The notes: a model not told the origin generated them from the letters alone. 64,000 nucleotides of DNA from an uncultured Oscillospiraceae bacterium (GCA_944385095.1 CALWVS010000009.1:1-64000), one strand, 5' to 3'. Positions 1 through 8,246 are shown, numbered from the stretch's first letter. Made by a program: numbers and translations.

Positions 1-75
1 AAAGGTCGGAGGAGCTATCCGTTACTACGACTGGGCAGTTACAAGCCCATGGCCTTTAGGCCGTGGGTTGTTGAC
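1..75 (+). mobile_element. Possible right end of an IS200/IS605-type element
   Basis: A 9-bp stem (46-54 with 59-67, loop TTTA, one G-U pair) lies directly before GTTGTTGAC. A subterminal hairpin followed by a TTGAC-like end is how many IS200/IS605 elements finish on the right, next to the tnpB stop codon. One reading frame runs in from the left edge and stops at 57-59 inside the hairpin, which would fit the tail of a TnpB, but too little is visible to identify a protein. The alternative is an ordinary intrinsic hairpin. The family assignment is by pattern only. Confidence 0.4.
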
Positions 76-125
76 CAATACAAAAGGTGTGTTGTGAGAA
101 AACCAATCAAATGGAGGAAAGAGCC

Positions 126-542
126 ATGACAAAGGAAGAAGTTGCTGTAAAATTAACAGAGCTGTTTCCAGAAAAAGCCCCTGCCCTTGCACAACACTAT
201 GCTGACTATGGTGGGCAACTGTTGGCACATGTCTTTTTTGCAGATGAGGTGAATGAACCTCTGTTTGCACTGCTGCAAAACAACTATGACCAGAAAACCA
301 TTCAAGCCTATTGTACTTTCATTGAGGATATGTATTTTTATGGGAACGAAGATGTAAAGAATGTTGTGGAAGTTACCATTTTAGAGAGGCTGTCAGATGA
401 AGAACTGGTTTGGTTTCGTTTTGGAAATTACCTGACCAATGAGTTGATTCGAGAAATCAATACAGTGTTAATACCACGAAATACCATGTTGCCTGTACTG
501 TCTTTGCCCTACCGCAGACGCAGAGAAAAGAAACGTAAGTAG
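126..542 (+). CDS. Small acidic-helical protein of unknown function
   Basis: The gene encodes 138 residues from ATG 126, chosen because GGAGGA lies 7 bp upstream; an ATG-like start farther left has no such site. The protein is mostly helical, with a middle rich in Tyr/Phe and Glu and a very basic C-terminus (RRRREKKRK). It has no signal peptide or membrane segment. It vaguely resembles short DUF7674-type proteins, but this is a weak recollection. It lies just inside the putative insertion-sequence end and 46 bp before another unknown gene, so the two may be co-transcribed. No function is assigned. Confidence 0.6.
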   Translation: MTKEEVAVKLTELFPEKAPALAQHYADYGGQLLAHVFFADEVNEPLFALLQNNYDQKTIQAYCTFIEDMYFYGNEDVKNVVEVTILERLSDEELVWFRFGNYLTNELIREINTVLIPRNTMLPVLSLPYRRRREKKRK

Positions 543-588
543 ACAACATAAAAGAGTGACAAGGATATCATTCATAAGGGAAAAATAG

Positions 589-1251
589 ATGATGAAAGAT
601 TGGAATTTATTTCTCAGACAGATGGAAATGCAGGGGAAAAGCCCAACGCACCAGTTAAACGAGATTTTATATCCCATGTGTCTGTTGGATATCATCATGT
701 TGCCAGAGGAAAAAGACTGGCTGAGACTGGTACAGTATCATGCAGAAAAAGAGATTCAAAACTATGTGATAGACAATGGCAGTGGAGATTCTTTGATGAT
801 ATGGATTACCCCAGAGGGGGTTTTCATCAAGGGATTTGACCATGAGAACCCATGGAACCAGTTTGCCGCTGACACATGGAATGAGGCATTTTTTGACCAA
901 CTCTATGCGGGAATCCCAGCCCACTTTCTGGAGTTGATGACACAGGAACAGCGGGATGAGACTACCTTTTGTATGTGGTATGAGGCAAAAAAGGAGAGAT
1001 GGACGCAGCATCGGTGGGAGAATCAGGACGGCGGCGAGAAGTTTCTTCTGGGGTATCTCATGGAAACGCCACAGGTGTGGAAGGCATGGGCAGAAGCATA
1101 TTATGAATGTCCCATAGATGAGGCGGCTGTGCAAAAGATTTATGATACTCACATGGTAGATGAGGAGAGTATTACCGCACTCAACCCATCGCGGGATATC
1201 CATGCTGTGCTTCAGGAAATCCAATCACTGGGGGATATTGATAGGGAGTAG
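589..1251 (+). CDS. Hypothetical protein with GFDHE motif
   Basis: The gene encodes 220 residues. AAGGG lies about 10 bp before two adjacent ATG codons, so 589 or 592 is the start. The protein is soluble, tryptophan-rich and acidic. Its middle reads as a beta strand, then IKGFDHEN-PW, a motif I have seen in uncharacterised Firmicute proteins that may be immunity- or toxin-associated. No catalytic signature or secretion signal is visible. It follows the preceding small gene in the same direction and is followed by a 180-bp gap holding the next promoter. The family is not recognised. Confidence 0.6.
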   Translation: MMKDWNLFLRQMEMQGKSPTHQLNEILYPMCLLDIIMLPEEKDWLRLVQYHAEKEIQNYVIDNGSGDSLMIWITPEGVFIKGFDHENPWNQFAADTWNEAFFDQLYAGIPAHFLELMTQEQRDETTFCMWYEAKKERWTQHRWENQDGGEKFLLGYLMETPQVWKAWAEAYYECPIDEAAVQKIYDTHMVDEESITALNPSRDIHAVLQEIQSLGDIDRE

Positions 1252-1366
1252 GATGTGGCTTTGCCTGAATAGGGCAAAGAAGGGGGCTATAAAAACCCCA
1301 CCACATGTTGAACGATATTTCTGGCATAATTATAAGAAATTCATTTGAAAATAAACCGCCTAATAC

Positions 1367-1396
1367 TTGACTTTGCACAATAGATTTGTGTAGAAT
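1367..1396 (+). promoter_or_regulatory. Sigma-A-type promoter of the zinc-ribbon gene
   Basis: TTGACT (1367-1372), an 18-bp spacer and TAGAAT (1391-1396) lie about 40 bp before the ATG at 1435. Confidence 0.55.
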
Positions 1397-1434
1397 GGGG
1401 CTGGAGAGAACCAATAGAAAGATGGGGGTTTCGT

Positions 1435-1743
1435 ATGTCAAAGAGATGTCGGATATGTGGGCACCAAAATGGGGATGACCGTTATTTATGTCAACGGTGT
1501 GGGGAATTCTTGGATGACAATGCTAGGGTACTTCGTCATTATGAGCAGATGAAACAAGGAATTCCACATGCAGAACAGGACGGGAAGGAACCAGAACCGC
1601 CACAGGTACGGATCAGGATACAGGAGGATGATGAGGTTCCTGCTGAGCAGGGGTCAAAACGGGTCCCTCCGGCTGCCCTGTGGGCATTGCTGATTGCCAT
1701 TGTGGCAGCAATGGGGTTTATGGTATGGGTTTTGTTTACTTAG
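1435..1743 (+). CDS. Zinc-ribbon, single-pass membrane protein
   Basis: A 102-residue protein. Its N-terminus has two Cys pairs (CRICG near 5-8 and CQRCG near 20-23), a typical zinc-ribbon knuckle. An acidic, low-complexity linker follows, then a C-terminal hydrophobic helix (about 80-101) that should anchor it in the membrane with the ribbon inside the cell. Such short zinc-ribbon/tail-anchor proteins are common in Firmicutes and mostly uncharacterised. It is a single-gene unit with its own promoter and shares a bidirectional terminator with the convergent cysK. Confidence 0.75.
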   Translation: MSKRCRICGHQNGDDRYLCQRCGEFLDDNARVLRHYEQMKQGIPHAEQDGKEPEPPQVRIRIQEDDEVPAEQGSKRVPPAALWALLIAIVAAMGFMVWVLFT

Positions 1744-1781
1744 TGGATGCCCATGCTCCATTGCAAAAAGGGAATAGCAAA

Positions 1782-1827
1782 AGCAGAGGGGGAATCCTAA
1801 CCGTAGGATTTTCCCTCTGCTTTTCAG
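1782..1827. terminator. Bidirectional intrinsic terminator
   Basis: A long stem (AGCAGAGGGGGAATCCTA with its near-complement, loop ACCG) is followed by TTTT on the plus strand and preceded by AAAA, so it can end both the zinc-ribbon gene and cysK. Confidence 0.85.
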
Positions 1828-1837
1828 TTGGGATTGT

Positions 1838-2767
1838 TTATGCAAACATAGGGGAGGAGAAATAGCGGTCGCCGGAATCTGGCAGAACCACCACAATGGT
1901 TTTTCCTGCGTGTTCAGGATTTTTTGCAAGCTGACTGGCAGCCCACAGAGCGGCACCAGAAGAAATGCCCACCAGAATTCCCTCTGTGCGTACAATCTCA
2001 CGACCAGCGGCAAAGGCGTCCTCATCCTTTACACGGATAATCTGGTCATAAATGGTGCGGTCAAGGGTATCAGGTACAAAATTTGCACCAATGCCCTGAA
2101 TTTTGTGGGGTCCTGCCTGACCGGTGGACAGCAGAGGGGAGGTATCCGGTTCCACTGCCACTGCCAGCAAGTTGGGGTTTTGTTCTTTCAGGTATTTGGC
2201 AGTTCCAGACAGGGTTCCACCTGTGCCAACGCCACACACCAGAATGTCCACCTTGCCCTCTGTATCACGCCAGATTTCAGGACCAGTGGTGCGGTAGTGT
2301 GCCTGTGGATTGGCAGGATTTACAAATTGCCCAGCCAGAAAACTGTTGGGAATGGAATTTGCCAGCTCCTGCGCCTTGTCCACTGCGCCCTGCATGCCAG
2401 CAGAACCGGGGGTCAAAACTAGTTCAGCCCCATAGGCTGCCAGCATGGAGCGGCGTTCCTGGCTCATAGTCTCCGGCATGGTGAGAATCAGACGATAGCC
2501 ACGCACAGCAGCTACACAGGCAAGCCCAATGCCAGTATTGCCAGAGGTTGGCTCAATAATGGTAGAACCTTCTTTTAACTGCCCAGCCGCTTCCGCAGCT
2601 TCAATGAGGGCAAGTCCCACACGGTCCTTGACAGAGCCGGCTGGATTCAAATATTCCAGTTTGGCAAGTATTGTGGCATGTAGATTTTCTTTCTTTCCAT
2701 AGCGGTGGAGGGAGAGCAGGGGAGTATTTCCAATCAGCTCCTCTACACTGTGTACAATATGAGACAT
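1838..2767 (-). CDS. cysK: Cysteine synthase A (O-acetylserine sulfhydrylase)
   Basis: A 309-residue fold-type II PLP enzyme that makes L-cysteine from O-acetylserine and sulfide in the cytoplasm. Visible signatures are IGNTPL near residue 12, the Schiff-base lysine in NPAGSVKDR (K47), the phosphate and substrate loop TSGNTG (about 73-78), the glycine-rich GVGTGGT loop (about 180) and GISSG near 265. The length is standard for CysK. AAGGAGG lies 8 bp before the ATG and a near-consensus promoter precedes it. It is monocistronic, with no serine acetyltransferase alongside. No riboswitch or T-box is visible in its short leader. Confidence 0.95.
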   Translation of the reverse strand: MSHIVHSVEELIGNTPLLSLHRYGKKENLHATILAKLEYLNPAGSVKDRVGLALIEAAEAAGQLKEGSTIIEPTSGNTGIGLACVAAVRGYRLILTMPETMSQERRSMLAAYGAELVLTPGSAGMQGAVDKAQELANSIPNSFLAGQFVNPANPQAHYRTTGPEIWRDTEGKVDILVCGVGTGGTLSGTAKYLKEQNPNLLAVAVEPDTSPLLSTGQAGPHKIQGIGANFVPDTLDRTIYDQIIRVKDEDAFAAGREIVRTEGILVGISSGAALWAASQLAKNPEHAGKTIVVVLPDSGDRYFSSPMFA

Positions 2768-2805
2768 GAGATATTCCTCCTTAAATGATAGGTTATTACG
2801 CTATG

Positions 2806-2834
2806 ATGATACGATGAATTTTTGCTGCTGTCAA
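2806..2834 (-). promoter_or_regulatory. cysK promoter
   Basis: On the minus strand, TTGACA (2834-2829), a 17-bp spacer and TATCAT (2811-2806) lie about 40 bp before the cysK start. Confidence 0.75.
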
Positions 2835-2889
2835 TGGGTAAGTCTGTTTTTATCACTGGAAGCTATTGGAATGTGGATAGAAACAGAGG

Positions 2890-2919
2890 TTTACAAAATA
2901 GGAAAAAAAGGACTATAAT
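2890..2919 (+). promoter_or_regulatory. Promoter of the patatin operon
   Basis: TTTACA (2890-2895), an 18-bp spacer and TATAAT (2914-2919) lie 37 bp before the TTG start at 2957. Confidence 0.7.
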
Positions 2920-2956
2920 AGAAGGTAAGGTATGATATGGGAAGGAGTTGTATCAT

Positions 2957-3808
2957 TTGAAAGTTGGTTTGGTTTTGGAAGGTGGAGCCCTTCGTACCAT
3001 TTTTTCCACTGGTGTGTTAGATGCCATGCTGGTGCGGGACCTGATGCCTGATTATGTCGTGGGGGTTTCTGCTGGGATTGCCTATGGTGTGAGTTATCTC
3101 TCCAAACAGCCCAGAAGAAATTTAGATATTGTGACACAGTTTGCCAATGACCGGCGATATATGGGTGTGAACAATCTGGTGAACCGCAACAACCGCAGCT
3201 ATTTTGGACTGGAATTTTCCTATGAAACCATTCCAAATGAGTTAGTGCCTTTTGATTATGATACCTTTGAGGCATTCCCTGGTCAGGTAGAGGCAGTGGT
3301 CACAAATTTGGAGACAGGGGAAGCAGAGTATATGGAGGTACCCAGACGGGATGATAAGTTTATTCTGTTACAGGCTACCTGTGCCATGCCACTGATGTTT
3401 CCCATTTATGAGATTGACGGGAAGCCCTATCTGGATGGTGGTGTGGTGGATGCTGTTCCATTTGAACGGGCATTTCAGCAGGGCTGTGACCGGGCACTGG
3501 TGATTTTGACAAAACCCCGTTCTTTTGTGCGCAAGCAGGAAAAACTCAATCCACTGATTGAACGCACCTATCACCAGTACCCCAATTTCTGCAAAGCAGT
3601 GGCAGAGCGGGCAGAACGGGACAACCGTGCCAGACAGAGACTGTTTGAGTTGGAAAAAGAGGGGAAAGTGATGGTCATTGCCCCAGAAGCAACCCATGGT
3701 GTGGGACGGATTGAACACAATGTGGAAAAGCTGAGACTGCTGTGGGCACAGGGCTACCAGCAGGCAGTGGAGTGTATGGATGAAATAGAGGCGTTTATGG
3801 GGCGATAA
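2957..3808 (+). CDS. Patatin-like phospholipase family protein
   Basis: A 283-residue serine hydrolase of the patatin family, expected to release fatty acids from lipids. The oxyanion-hole segment LEGGALR lies close to the N-terminus. The nucleophile elbow is GVSAG (about 38-42) and the catalytic Asp is in DGG (about 157-159), so the Ser-Asp dyad is complete. TTG 2957 is chosen because AAGGAG ends 9 bp upstream; the TTG at 2948 would abut that site. It is the first gene of an operon with a DUF3842 protein and an iron-sulfur aldo/keto reductase. The substrate is unknown. Confidence 0.88.
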   Translation: MKVGLVLEGGALRTIFSTGVLDAMLVRDLMPDYVVGVSAGIAYGVSYLSKQPRRNLDIVTQFANDRRYMGVNNLVNRNNRSYFGLEFSYETIPNELVPFDYDTFEAFPGQVEAVVTNLETGEAEYMEVPRRDDKFILLQATCAMPLMFPIYEIDGKPYLDGGVVDAVPFERAFQQGCDRALVILTKPRSFVRKQEKLNPLIERTYHQYPNFCKAVAERAERDNRARQRLFELEKEGKVMVIAPEATHGVGRIEHNVEKLRLLWAQGYQQAVECMDEIEAFMGR

Positions 3809-3823
3809 GGCTGGAGAAGTGGC

Positions 3824-4240
3824 ATGAAAATTGTAGTAATTGATGGACAGGGCGGACGGCTTGGAAAGCTGTTGGTGGAGGGCATAAAGGAGAGCCTTCC
3901 AGATGCCCATGTGATTGGAATTGGAACCAATGCCATTGCAACCGCTACCATGCAAAAAGCCGGAGCGGACCAGGTGGCAACGGGAGAAAATCCTGTGGTG
4001 CGCAATGTGATGGATGCCAATGCTGTATTAGGACCGATGGGTATTGTGGTGGCGCACAGCATTTTGGGGGAGATTACGCCGGCAATGGCAGAGGCTGTGG
4101 GAGGCTGCCATGGAAAAAAGTTCCTGATTCCCATGAATAGCTGTGGAGTCCTGGTGGCAGGTGTGCAGGAACAGAGTCTCTCAGGCTATGTGAGGCTGGC
4201 AGTGGAGCAACTCAAACAATTTGTGCAAGAGGGGGAGTAG
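3824..4240 (+). CDS. DUF3842 family protein
   Basis: A 138-residue protein of the uncharacterised DUF3842 family, common in Clostridia. The N-terminus (IDGQGGRLG) looks like a nucleotide-binding beta-alpha turn, and the later stretch with MNSCGVLVAG carries a conserved-looking Cys near residue 105. There is no signal peptide or membrane helix. It starts 15 bp after the patatin gene and ends 2 bp before the aldo/keto reductase, so the three are co-translated. The biochemical role is not known to me. Confidence 0.85.
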   Translation: MKIVVIDGQGGRLGKLLVEGIKESLPDAHVIGIGTNAIATATMQKAGADQVATGENPVVRNVMDANAVLGPMGIVVAHSILGEITPAMAEAVGGCHGKKFLIPMNSCGVLVAGVQEQSLSGYVRLAVEQLKQFVQEGE

Positions 4241-4242
4241 AG

Positions 4243-5403
4243 ATGGAATACCGGATGAAACGGACCGATGGAGGGGTGCAGCCCTCCCTGTTGGGCTTTG
4301 GTGCCCTGCGGTTTCCAGTGAACAGTCATGGACAGATGGACGAAGCACAGGTTTCCGAAATGATTGACAGAGCCATGAAAGGCGGTGTCACCTACTATGA
4401 TACCGCGTGGCCTTATCTGAATGGAGAAAGTGAGCCAATTCTGGGGCGTATTTTGAGTAAATACCCCAGAGAATCCTATTGCCTTTCCACAAAATTGCCC
4501 TGTTATGAACTGAACAGCAAAGAGGCAGCGGCAGAGCGGTTTCACATGCAGCTCCAACGGCTGCAAACCACCTATTTTGACTACTACCTTTTACATATGC
4601 TCAACAAGGACACATGGAAAAAGGCAGTGTCACTGGGTATGGTGGAATTGATGGAGGAATACAAAGAAAAAGGATTGATTCGCCACTTTGGATTCTCCTT
4701 CCATGACAGCTATGAGGTATTTGAGGAGATTTTAAACAGCAGGGACTGGGATTTTTGTCTTATCCAGCTCAACTATCTGGATACAGATTTTCAGGCAGGG
4801 CTGAAAGGCTATCAACTGGCAGAACAGAAGGGGATACCTGTTCAAATCATGGAGCCATTGAAGGGGGGCTTGTTGGCACGGCTGTCTCCAGAAGTGACAG
4901 AACCCCTTTTGGCATGTGACCCCAATGCATCTATGGCATCCTGGGGAATGCGCTGGGTTGCCAGCCTTCCCAATGTGGGGGTTGTACTCAGTGGCATGGG
5001 GGCAATGGAGCAGGTAGTAGACAACCTGAATACCTTCCAGACCATCAAGCCCCTGAGTGAGCAGGAGCGTATGGCAGTAGAGGAGACTGCCAAACGGCTG
5101 CGGGAGCGGTTGAAAAATGGCTGTACAGGCTGCCGCTACTGTATGCCATGTCCTGCCGGTGTGGATATTCAATCCAGTTTTCAGGTTTGGAACAATATGG
5201 CCATTGACCAGGATAAAGCCCTGACCAAACGCAACTGGGGAGCCATCGAACCAGAAAATCGCCCTGACCAGTGCTATGGTTGCGGGCGGTGTGAGCGGAT
5301 TTGCCCCCAGCATCTACCCATCCGCAGCCATTTGAAGTTGGTGACGGAGCAGGTAGAAGCCTTTCTGAATGAAAAGAACAAAGTCGAACAATTTATTTCG
5401 TAA
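4243..5403 (+). CDS. Aldo/keto reductase with C-terminal 4Fe-4S domain
   Basis: A 386-residue predicted oxidoreductase. Residues 1-280 form an aldo/keto reductase barrel, with Asp/Tyr (YYDTAWPY) near 45-50 and the catalytic-type Lys and His (CLSTKLPCY, YYLLHM) in place. Residues 290-360 carry two ferredoxin-like clusters, CTGCRYCMPC and CYGCGRCERICP. This architecture (COG1453) is frequent in anaerobes and suggests electron exchange with ferredoxin rather than NADPH alone. It is the last gene of the patatin operon. No terminator is evident, and the carD promoter follows about 45 bp later. Confidence 0.9.
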   Translation: MEYRMKRTDGGVQPSLLGFGALRFPVNSHGQMDEAQVSEMIDRAMKGGVTYYDTAWPYLNGESEPILGRILSKYPRESYCLSTKLPCYELNSKEAAAERFHMQLQRLQTTYFDYYLLHMLNKDTWKKAVSLGMVELMEEYKEKGLIRHFGFSFHDSYEVFEEILNSRDWDFCLIQLNYLDTDFQAGLKGYQLAEQKGIPVQIMEPLKGGLLARLSPEVTEPLLACDPNASMASWGMRWVASLPNVGVVLSGMGAMEQVVDNLNTFQTIKPLSEQERMAVEETAKRLRERLKNGCTGCRYCMPCPAGVDIQSSFQVWNNMAIDQDKALTKRNWGAIEPENRPDQCYGCGRCERICPQHLPIRSHLKLVTEQVEAFLNEKNKVEQFIS

Positions 5404-5447
5404 TCGTTAAGAAAATGAAATTTTTTCCGCAAAAGAGCGGATAGAAC

Positions 5448-5476
5448 TTGCAATAAATGAAAAATGCGAGTATAAT
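5448..5476 (+). promoter_or_regulatory. carD promoter
   Basis: TTGCAA (5448-5453), exactly 17 bp, then TATAAT (5471-5476). It lies about 200 bp before the carD start, giving a long untranslated leader. Confidence 0.8.
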
Positions 5477-5482
5477 GACTGT

Positions 5483-5673
5483 GTCATGAATTGAGCACTT
5501 GCTTGTTGGGGGTAGTAGATTCATACCATAGAACAATCAAACACAATTCCCCTGGGATGCAAGGGCGAGACAAGGCGTGCTGGTGTTGTTTCGCAGAGCA
5601 AGAAGTTCCAGACCTGTGAAAGACATGGGGTGCGCCGGTTCCTGAACGTAAGATAGAACTGGAGGTGTCACCG
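5483..5673 (+). promoter_or_regulatory. Long 5' leader of carD, unidentified
   Basis: About 190 nt are transcribed before carD. I see a short hairpin (GTTC-CT-GAAC near 5638) and a GC-rich central part, but no known riboswitch signature, T-box or ribosomal-protein site. A 20-codon open frame from ATG near 5558 has no good ribosome-binding site. The leader could hold a regulatory RNA. Nothing in it is assigned. Confidence 0.4.
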
Positions 5674-6153
5674 TTGTTTCAAATCGGGGATAAGGTCGTG
5701 CATCCAATGCACGGCGCAGGAATTGTAGAAAGTATTGTCCAAAAGAAGGTCAATGGGGTCATGCGTGAGTATTATGTCTTGAAACTGCCGGTTCGTGCCA
5801 TGGTGGTGATGGTACCAGTGGCAACCAGTGAGGAAATCGGTGTGCGCCCTATTGTGGAACCGGAAAAAGCAGTGGAGGTGCTCCACGCCATACCTGATTT
5901 ACAGGTAGAAATGACCCAAAACTGGAATCGCCGTTACAGAGAAAACATGGAACGACTAAAAAGCGGTGATTTACTGGAAGTGGCATTTGTGGTCAAAGGG
6001 CTGATGCTGCGGGAGCAGAAACGTGGGTTGTCCACAGGGGAACGGAAGATGCTCCACTCTGCCAAGCAGATTTTAATTTCTGAACTTGTGATGTGTCAGA
6101 GCAGCAGCTACGAGACAGTGGAAGCGCAGATTCAGCAGGCATTGTCATCATAA
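5674..6153 (+). CDS. carD: CarD/CdnL-type RNA polymerase-binding regulator
   Basis: A 159-residue transcription factor of the CarD_CdnL_TRCF family, which binds the RNA polymerase beta subunit and stabilises open complexes. The N-terminal Tudor-like domain (FQIGDKVVHPMHGAG at the start, then YYVLKLP) is intact, and the helical DNA-contacting C-terminal domain follows from about residue 60. TTG 5674 is chosen over GTG 5665: CTGGAGG ends 8 bp before it, and family members begin with this MFQIGDKV-like sequence. It has a strong promoter, a 190-nt leader and its own terminator, so it is monocistronic despite lying upstream of ispD. Confidence 0.9.
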   Translation: MFQIGDKVVHPMHGAGIVESIVQKKVNGVMREYYVLKLPVRAMVVMVPVATSEEIGVRPIVEPEKAVEVLHAIPDLQVEMTQNWNRRYRENMERLKSGDLLEVAFVVKGLMLREQKRGLSTGERKMLHSAKQILISELVMCQSSSYETVEAQIQQALSS

Positions 6154-6162
6154 AGAGAAAGA

Positions 6163-6185
6163 AGGAGCCTGAAGGCTCCTTTTTT
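6163..6185 (+). terminator. Intrinsic terminator after carD
   Basis: AGGAGCC-TGAA-GGCTCCT stem-loop followed by TTTTT, 10 bp after the carD stop. Confidence 0.9.
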
Positions 6186-6204
6186 GTAAGGGAGTTTATC
6201 AACT

Positions 6205-6942
6205 ATGGGCGGTTTTTTTGCACGGTTTCGACAGAAAAAAGAGGCACCAATTTGGTCAGTGGTGGTGGTGGCAGCAGGTTCAGCCAGACGTATGGAGGGG
6301 ATAGACAAAATCCGTACCCCCATTGGTGGAATTCCGGTGCTGGTGCATACGCTGCGGGCGTTTCAGGATTGCCCTGCCGTTTGTGAGGTAATTGTAGTCA
6401 CAAGAGAGGATTTGTTGGTAGAAATTGGGCAGATTTGCAGAGACTTTGCACTGGATAAGGTGAAAAAAGTCATTGTAGGCGGCAGTGAGCGGATGCTGTC
6501 GGTGCAAAATGGGCTTCAGGAGGTCCGACAGGATGCCCAGCTCATTGCCATCCACGACGGGGCAAGACCCTTTCTCAGCCAGCAGGTTTTGATGGAGGTA
6601 TTGGAAACCGCAGCCAAAACAGGGGCAGCTGCTCCGGCGGTTCCACTGGTGGACACCATCAAACGGGTACAGCAAAAGGTGGCAGTGGAGACAGTAGACC
6701 GTTCCACCCTGATGGCAGTACAGACGCCACAGGTATTTCAGGCAGATTTGATTCGTGCAGCCATTCAAAAAGCCATTGCAGATGGGGAGATGCTCACAGA
6801 TGACTGTGGTGCAGTGGAGCGCATGGGGATGAAAGTGACCATGACCACAGGCAGCCGTGAAAATATCAAATTGACCACACCATTGGATGTGGTAGTCGGG
6901 GAGGCGATTTTACAGGCAAGAGAACAGAGTTTCTATGGTTGA
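6205..6942 (+). CDS. ispD: 2-C-methyl-D-erythritol 4-phosphate cytidylyltransferase
   Basis: A 245-residue enzyme of the non-mevalonate isoprenoid pathway that couples MEP with CTP. The nucleotide-binding loop AAGSARRM lies near 23-30, followed by the Lys that contacts the triphosphate. HDGARP lies near 117-122 and the substrate-binding Thr/Lys region near 150-160. The N-terminus has about 17 extra residues before the sheet compared with a minimal IspD. The start is supported by AAGGGAG 10 bp upstream. ispF follows after 36 bp, the usual partner in this pathway. Confidence 0.93.
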   Translation: MGGFFARFRQKKEAPIWSVVVVAAGSARRMEGIDKIRTPIGGIPVLVHTLRAFQDCPAVCEVIVVTREDLLVEIGQICRDFALDKVKKVIVGGSERMLSVQNGLQEVRQDAQLIAIHDGARPFLSQQVLMEVLETAAKTGAAAPAVPLVDTIKRVQQKVAVETVDRSTLMAVQTPQVFQADLIRAAIQKAIADGEMLTDDCGAVERMGMKVTMTTGSRENIKLTTPLDVVVGEAILQAREQSFYG

Positions 6943-6978
6943 ACACTGGATACAACACAAAACAAGGGGGCTTTTGAG

Positions 6979-7449
6979 ATGAGAATTGGACACGGCTATG
7001 ATGTACATCGACTGGTAGAGGGACGAGATTTGATTTTGGGTGGCGTTTCTATCCCTCATACTTTGGGACTGCTGGGGCATTCAGATGCAGATGTACTGAC
7101 CCATGCAGTGATGGATGCCCTGTTGGGGGCAGCCGCTCTGGGTGATATTGGTCGCCACTTTCCAGACACAGACCCCGCATATGAAGGGGCGGACAGCCTG
7201 AGTTTGCTCAGTGAAGTGATGGGAAAACTGGCACAGAAGGGGTATACTGTGATCAATGTGGATGCCACCATTCTGGCACAGAAGCCCAAACTGTCCCCCT
7301 ATATTGAGGCTATGCGGGACAATTTGGCCTGTTGTATGGGGATTTCCATGGATCAGGTCAATGTAAAAGCCACCACTGAGGAGAAGTTGGGCTTCACTGG
7401 GGCAGAGGAGGGCATTGCAGCCCACTGTGTATGCCTCATTGAAAAATAA
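6979..7449 (+). CDS. ispF: 2-C-methyl-D-erythritol 2,4-cyclodiphosphate synthase
   Basis: A 156-residue trimeric zinc enzyme that cyclises CDP-ME 2-phosphate to MEcPP. Metal ligands are visible in GYDVHRL (Asp8, His10) and in the later His of GHSDAD (about 34-39). FPDTDP (about 60) and the C-terminal [10 protein letters not shown] signature are complete. The length is normal. It follows ispD in the same direction, so two consecutive MEP-pathway steps are probably co-expressed. Confidence 0.95.
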   Translation: MRIGHGYDVHRLVEGRDLILGGVSIPHTLGLLGHSDADVLTHAVMDALLGAAALGDIGRHFPDTDPAYEGADSLSLLSEVMGKLAQKGYTVINVDATILAQKPKLSPYIEAMRDNLACCMGISMDQVNVKATTEEKLGFTGAEEGIAAHCVCLIEK

Positions 7450-7536
7450 ACACTACTGAAATGAATCATGTTTCATCCATTCTAAAACACACATAACAAG
7501 TTGGTTTGACAGGCAGCAAGGTTTGGAGGTGTGTGT

Positions 7537-7800
7537 ATGAAACGGTTATTGGAAATTGGAAACCTGTATGCAAAGGAAAGTGATTGGAAAGATTTTGCGC
7601 TTGTGAAGATTTGCCTGTGTTCCATGGGGATTTTGATTGGAGGGCAGATTTCAGCCAGATACAGGAAAAGAGTAGCAGAGGTAGCGGCTGTACTGTTTCT
7701 TGTCACCTATATTCCTCTTATGGTAAAACTGCTGGGTATTGTCATGAGAAGAAAAAAGGAAACAGCCCTTTGGGCACCAAACAGACAGGATTCCATTTAG
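7537..7800 (+). CDS. Small membrane protein (so-called phosphate-permease-like)
   Basis: An 87-residue protein starting at ATG 7537, with TGGAGG 7 bp upstream. It begins with an amphipathic segment containing SDWKDFALVK, then has two hydrophobic helices (about 24-38 and 48-66) and a basic tail. Proteins of this pattern are common in Clostridia and are often labelled permease of phosphate ABC transporter, a name without biochemical support. It stands alone between ispF and a hairpin. It is probably a small inner-membrane protein of unknown role. Confidence 0.75.
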   Translation: MKRLLEIGNLYAKESDWKDFALVKICLCSMGILIGGQISARYRKRVAEVAAVLFLVTYIPLMVKLLGIVMRRKKETALWAPNRQDSI

Positions 7801-7833
7801 AAGGGAGCAAGGTATACTGCCTTGCTCCCTTTG
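7801..7833 (+). terminator. Hairpin after the small membrane protein
   Basis: A perfect 12-bp stem AAGGGAGCAAGG / CCTTGCTCCCTT with a 7-nt loop begins right after the stop codon. Only a short T run follows, so it is a weak terminator or a 3' stabiliser. Confidence 0.6.
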
Positions 7834-7991
7834 CTGTCAAAGCGGGATATGTGCCATTTATGACACAACAGGAATAAAAAATCCATTTGGTATCATATGG
7901 GCAATCACAGGCATACACTGGTTTAGGGGGTGCTCTGCTGCGGCAATGGTCAGGAGGCAGATGAGATTGAGCCCCAGAAAGGAACTGTGTT

Positions 7992-8246
7992 ATGCCCTAT
8001 TACTTTATTATATGTCGCTCTCTCACCTACGCACAGCGCACGGCAACGGCACTGGAGCGGGCAGGAATCTCAGCACAGATTTTCCGCTCTCCCAAAAGTC
8101 TGGCTGGAGAAGGGTGCAGCTATGTGGTCAAAATTGCGCAGAAACATCTCACCAAGGGATTACAGGTGCTCCATCAGGCTGGGCTGGACCCCAAACGGGT
8201 TTTTGTGTTCAACAGTGATGGCAGGTATCAGGAGGTGGCATTTTGA
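7992..8246 (+). CDS. DUF3343 (putative Se/S carrier-like) protein
   Basis: An 84-residue protein of the DUF3343 family, described as a putative selenium/sulfur carrier-like domain. It has a ferredoxin-like alternation of strands and helices, with a single Cys in each of two segments (near residues 8 and 42). Its last codons overlap the start of a class V aminotransferase of the cysteine-desulfurase family, which supports a role in moving sulfur or selenium from that enzyme. A weak AAAGGA site lies 8 bp upstream. Function is inferred from family and linkage. Confidence 0.8.
   Translation: MPYYFIICRSLTYAQRTATALERAGISAQIFRSPKSLAGEGCSYVVKIAQKHLTKGLQVLHQAGLDPKRVFVFNSDGRYQEVAF

Noticed and set aside
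667-1224. Long minus-strand frame opposite the unknown gene at 589-1251
   Set aside because: No ribosome-binding site and Cys/His/Leu-rich composition typical of an antisense shadow.
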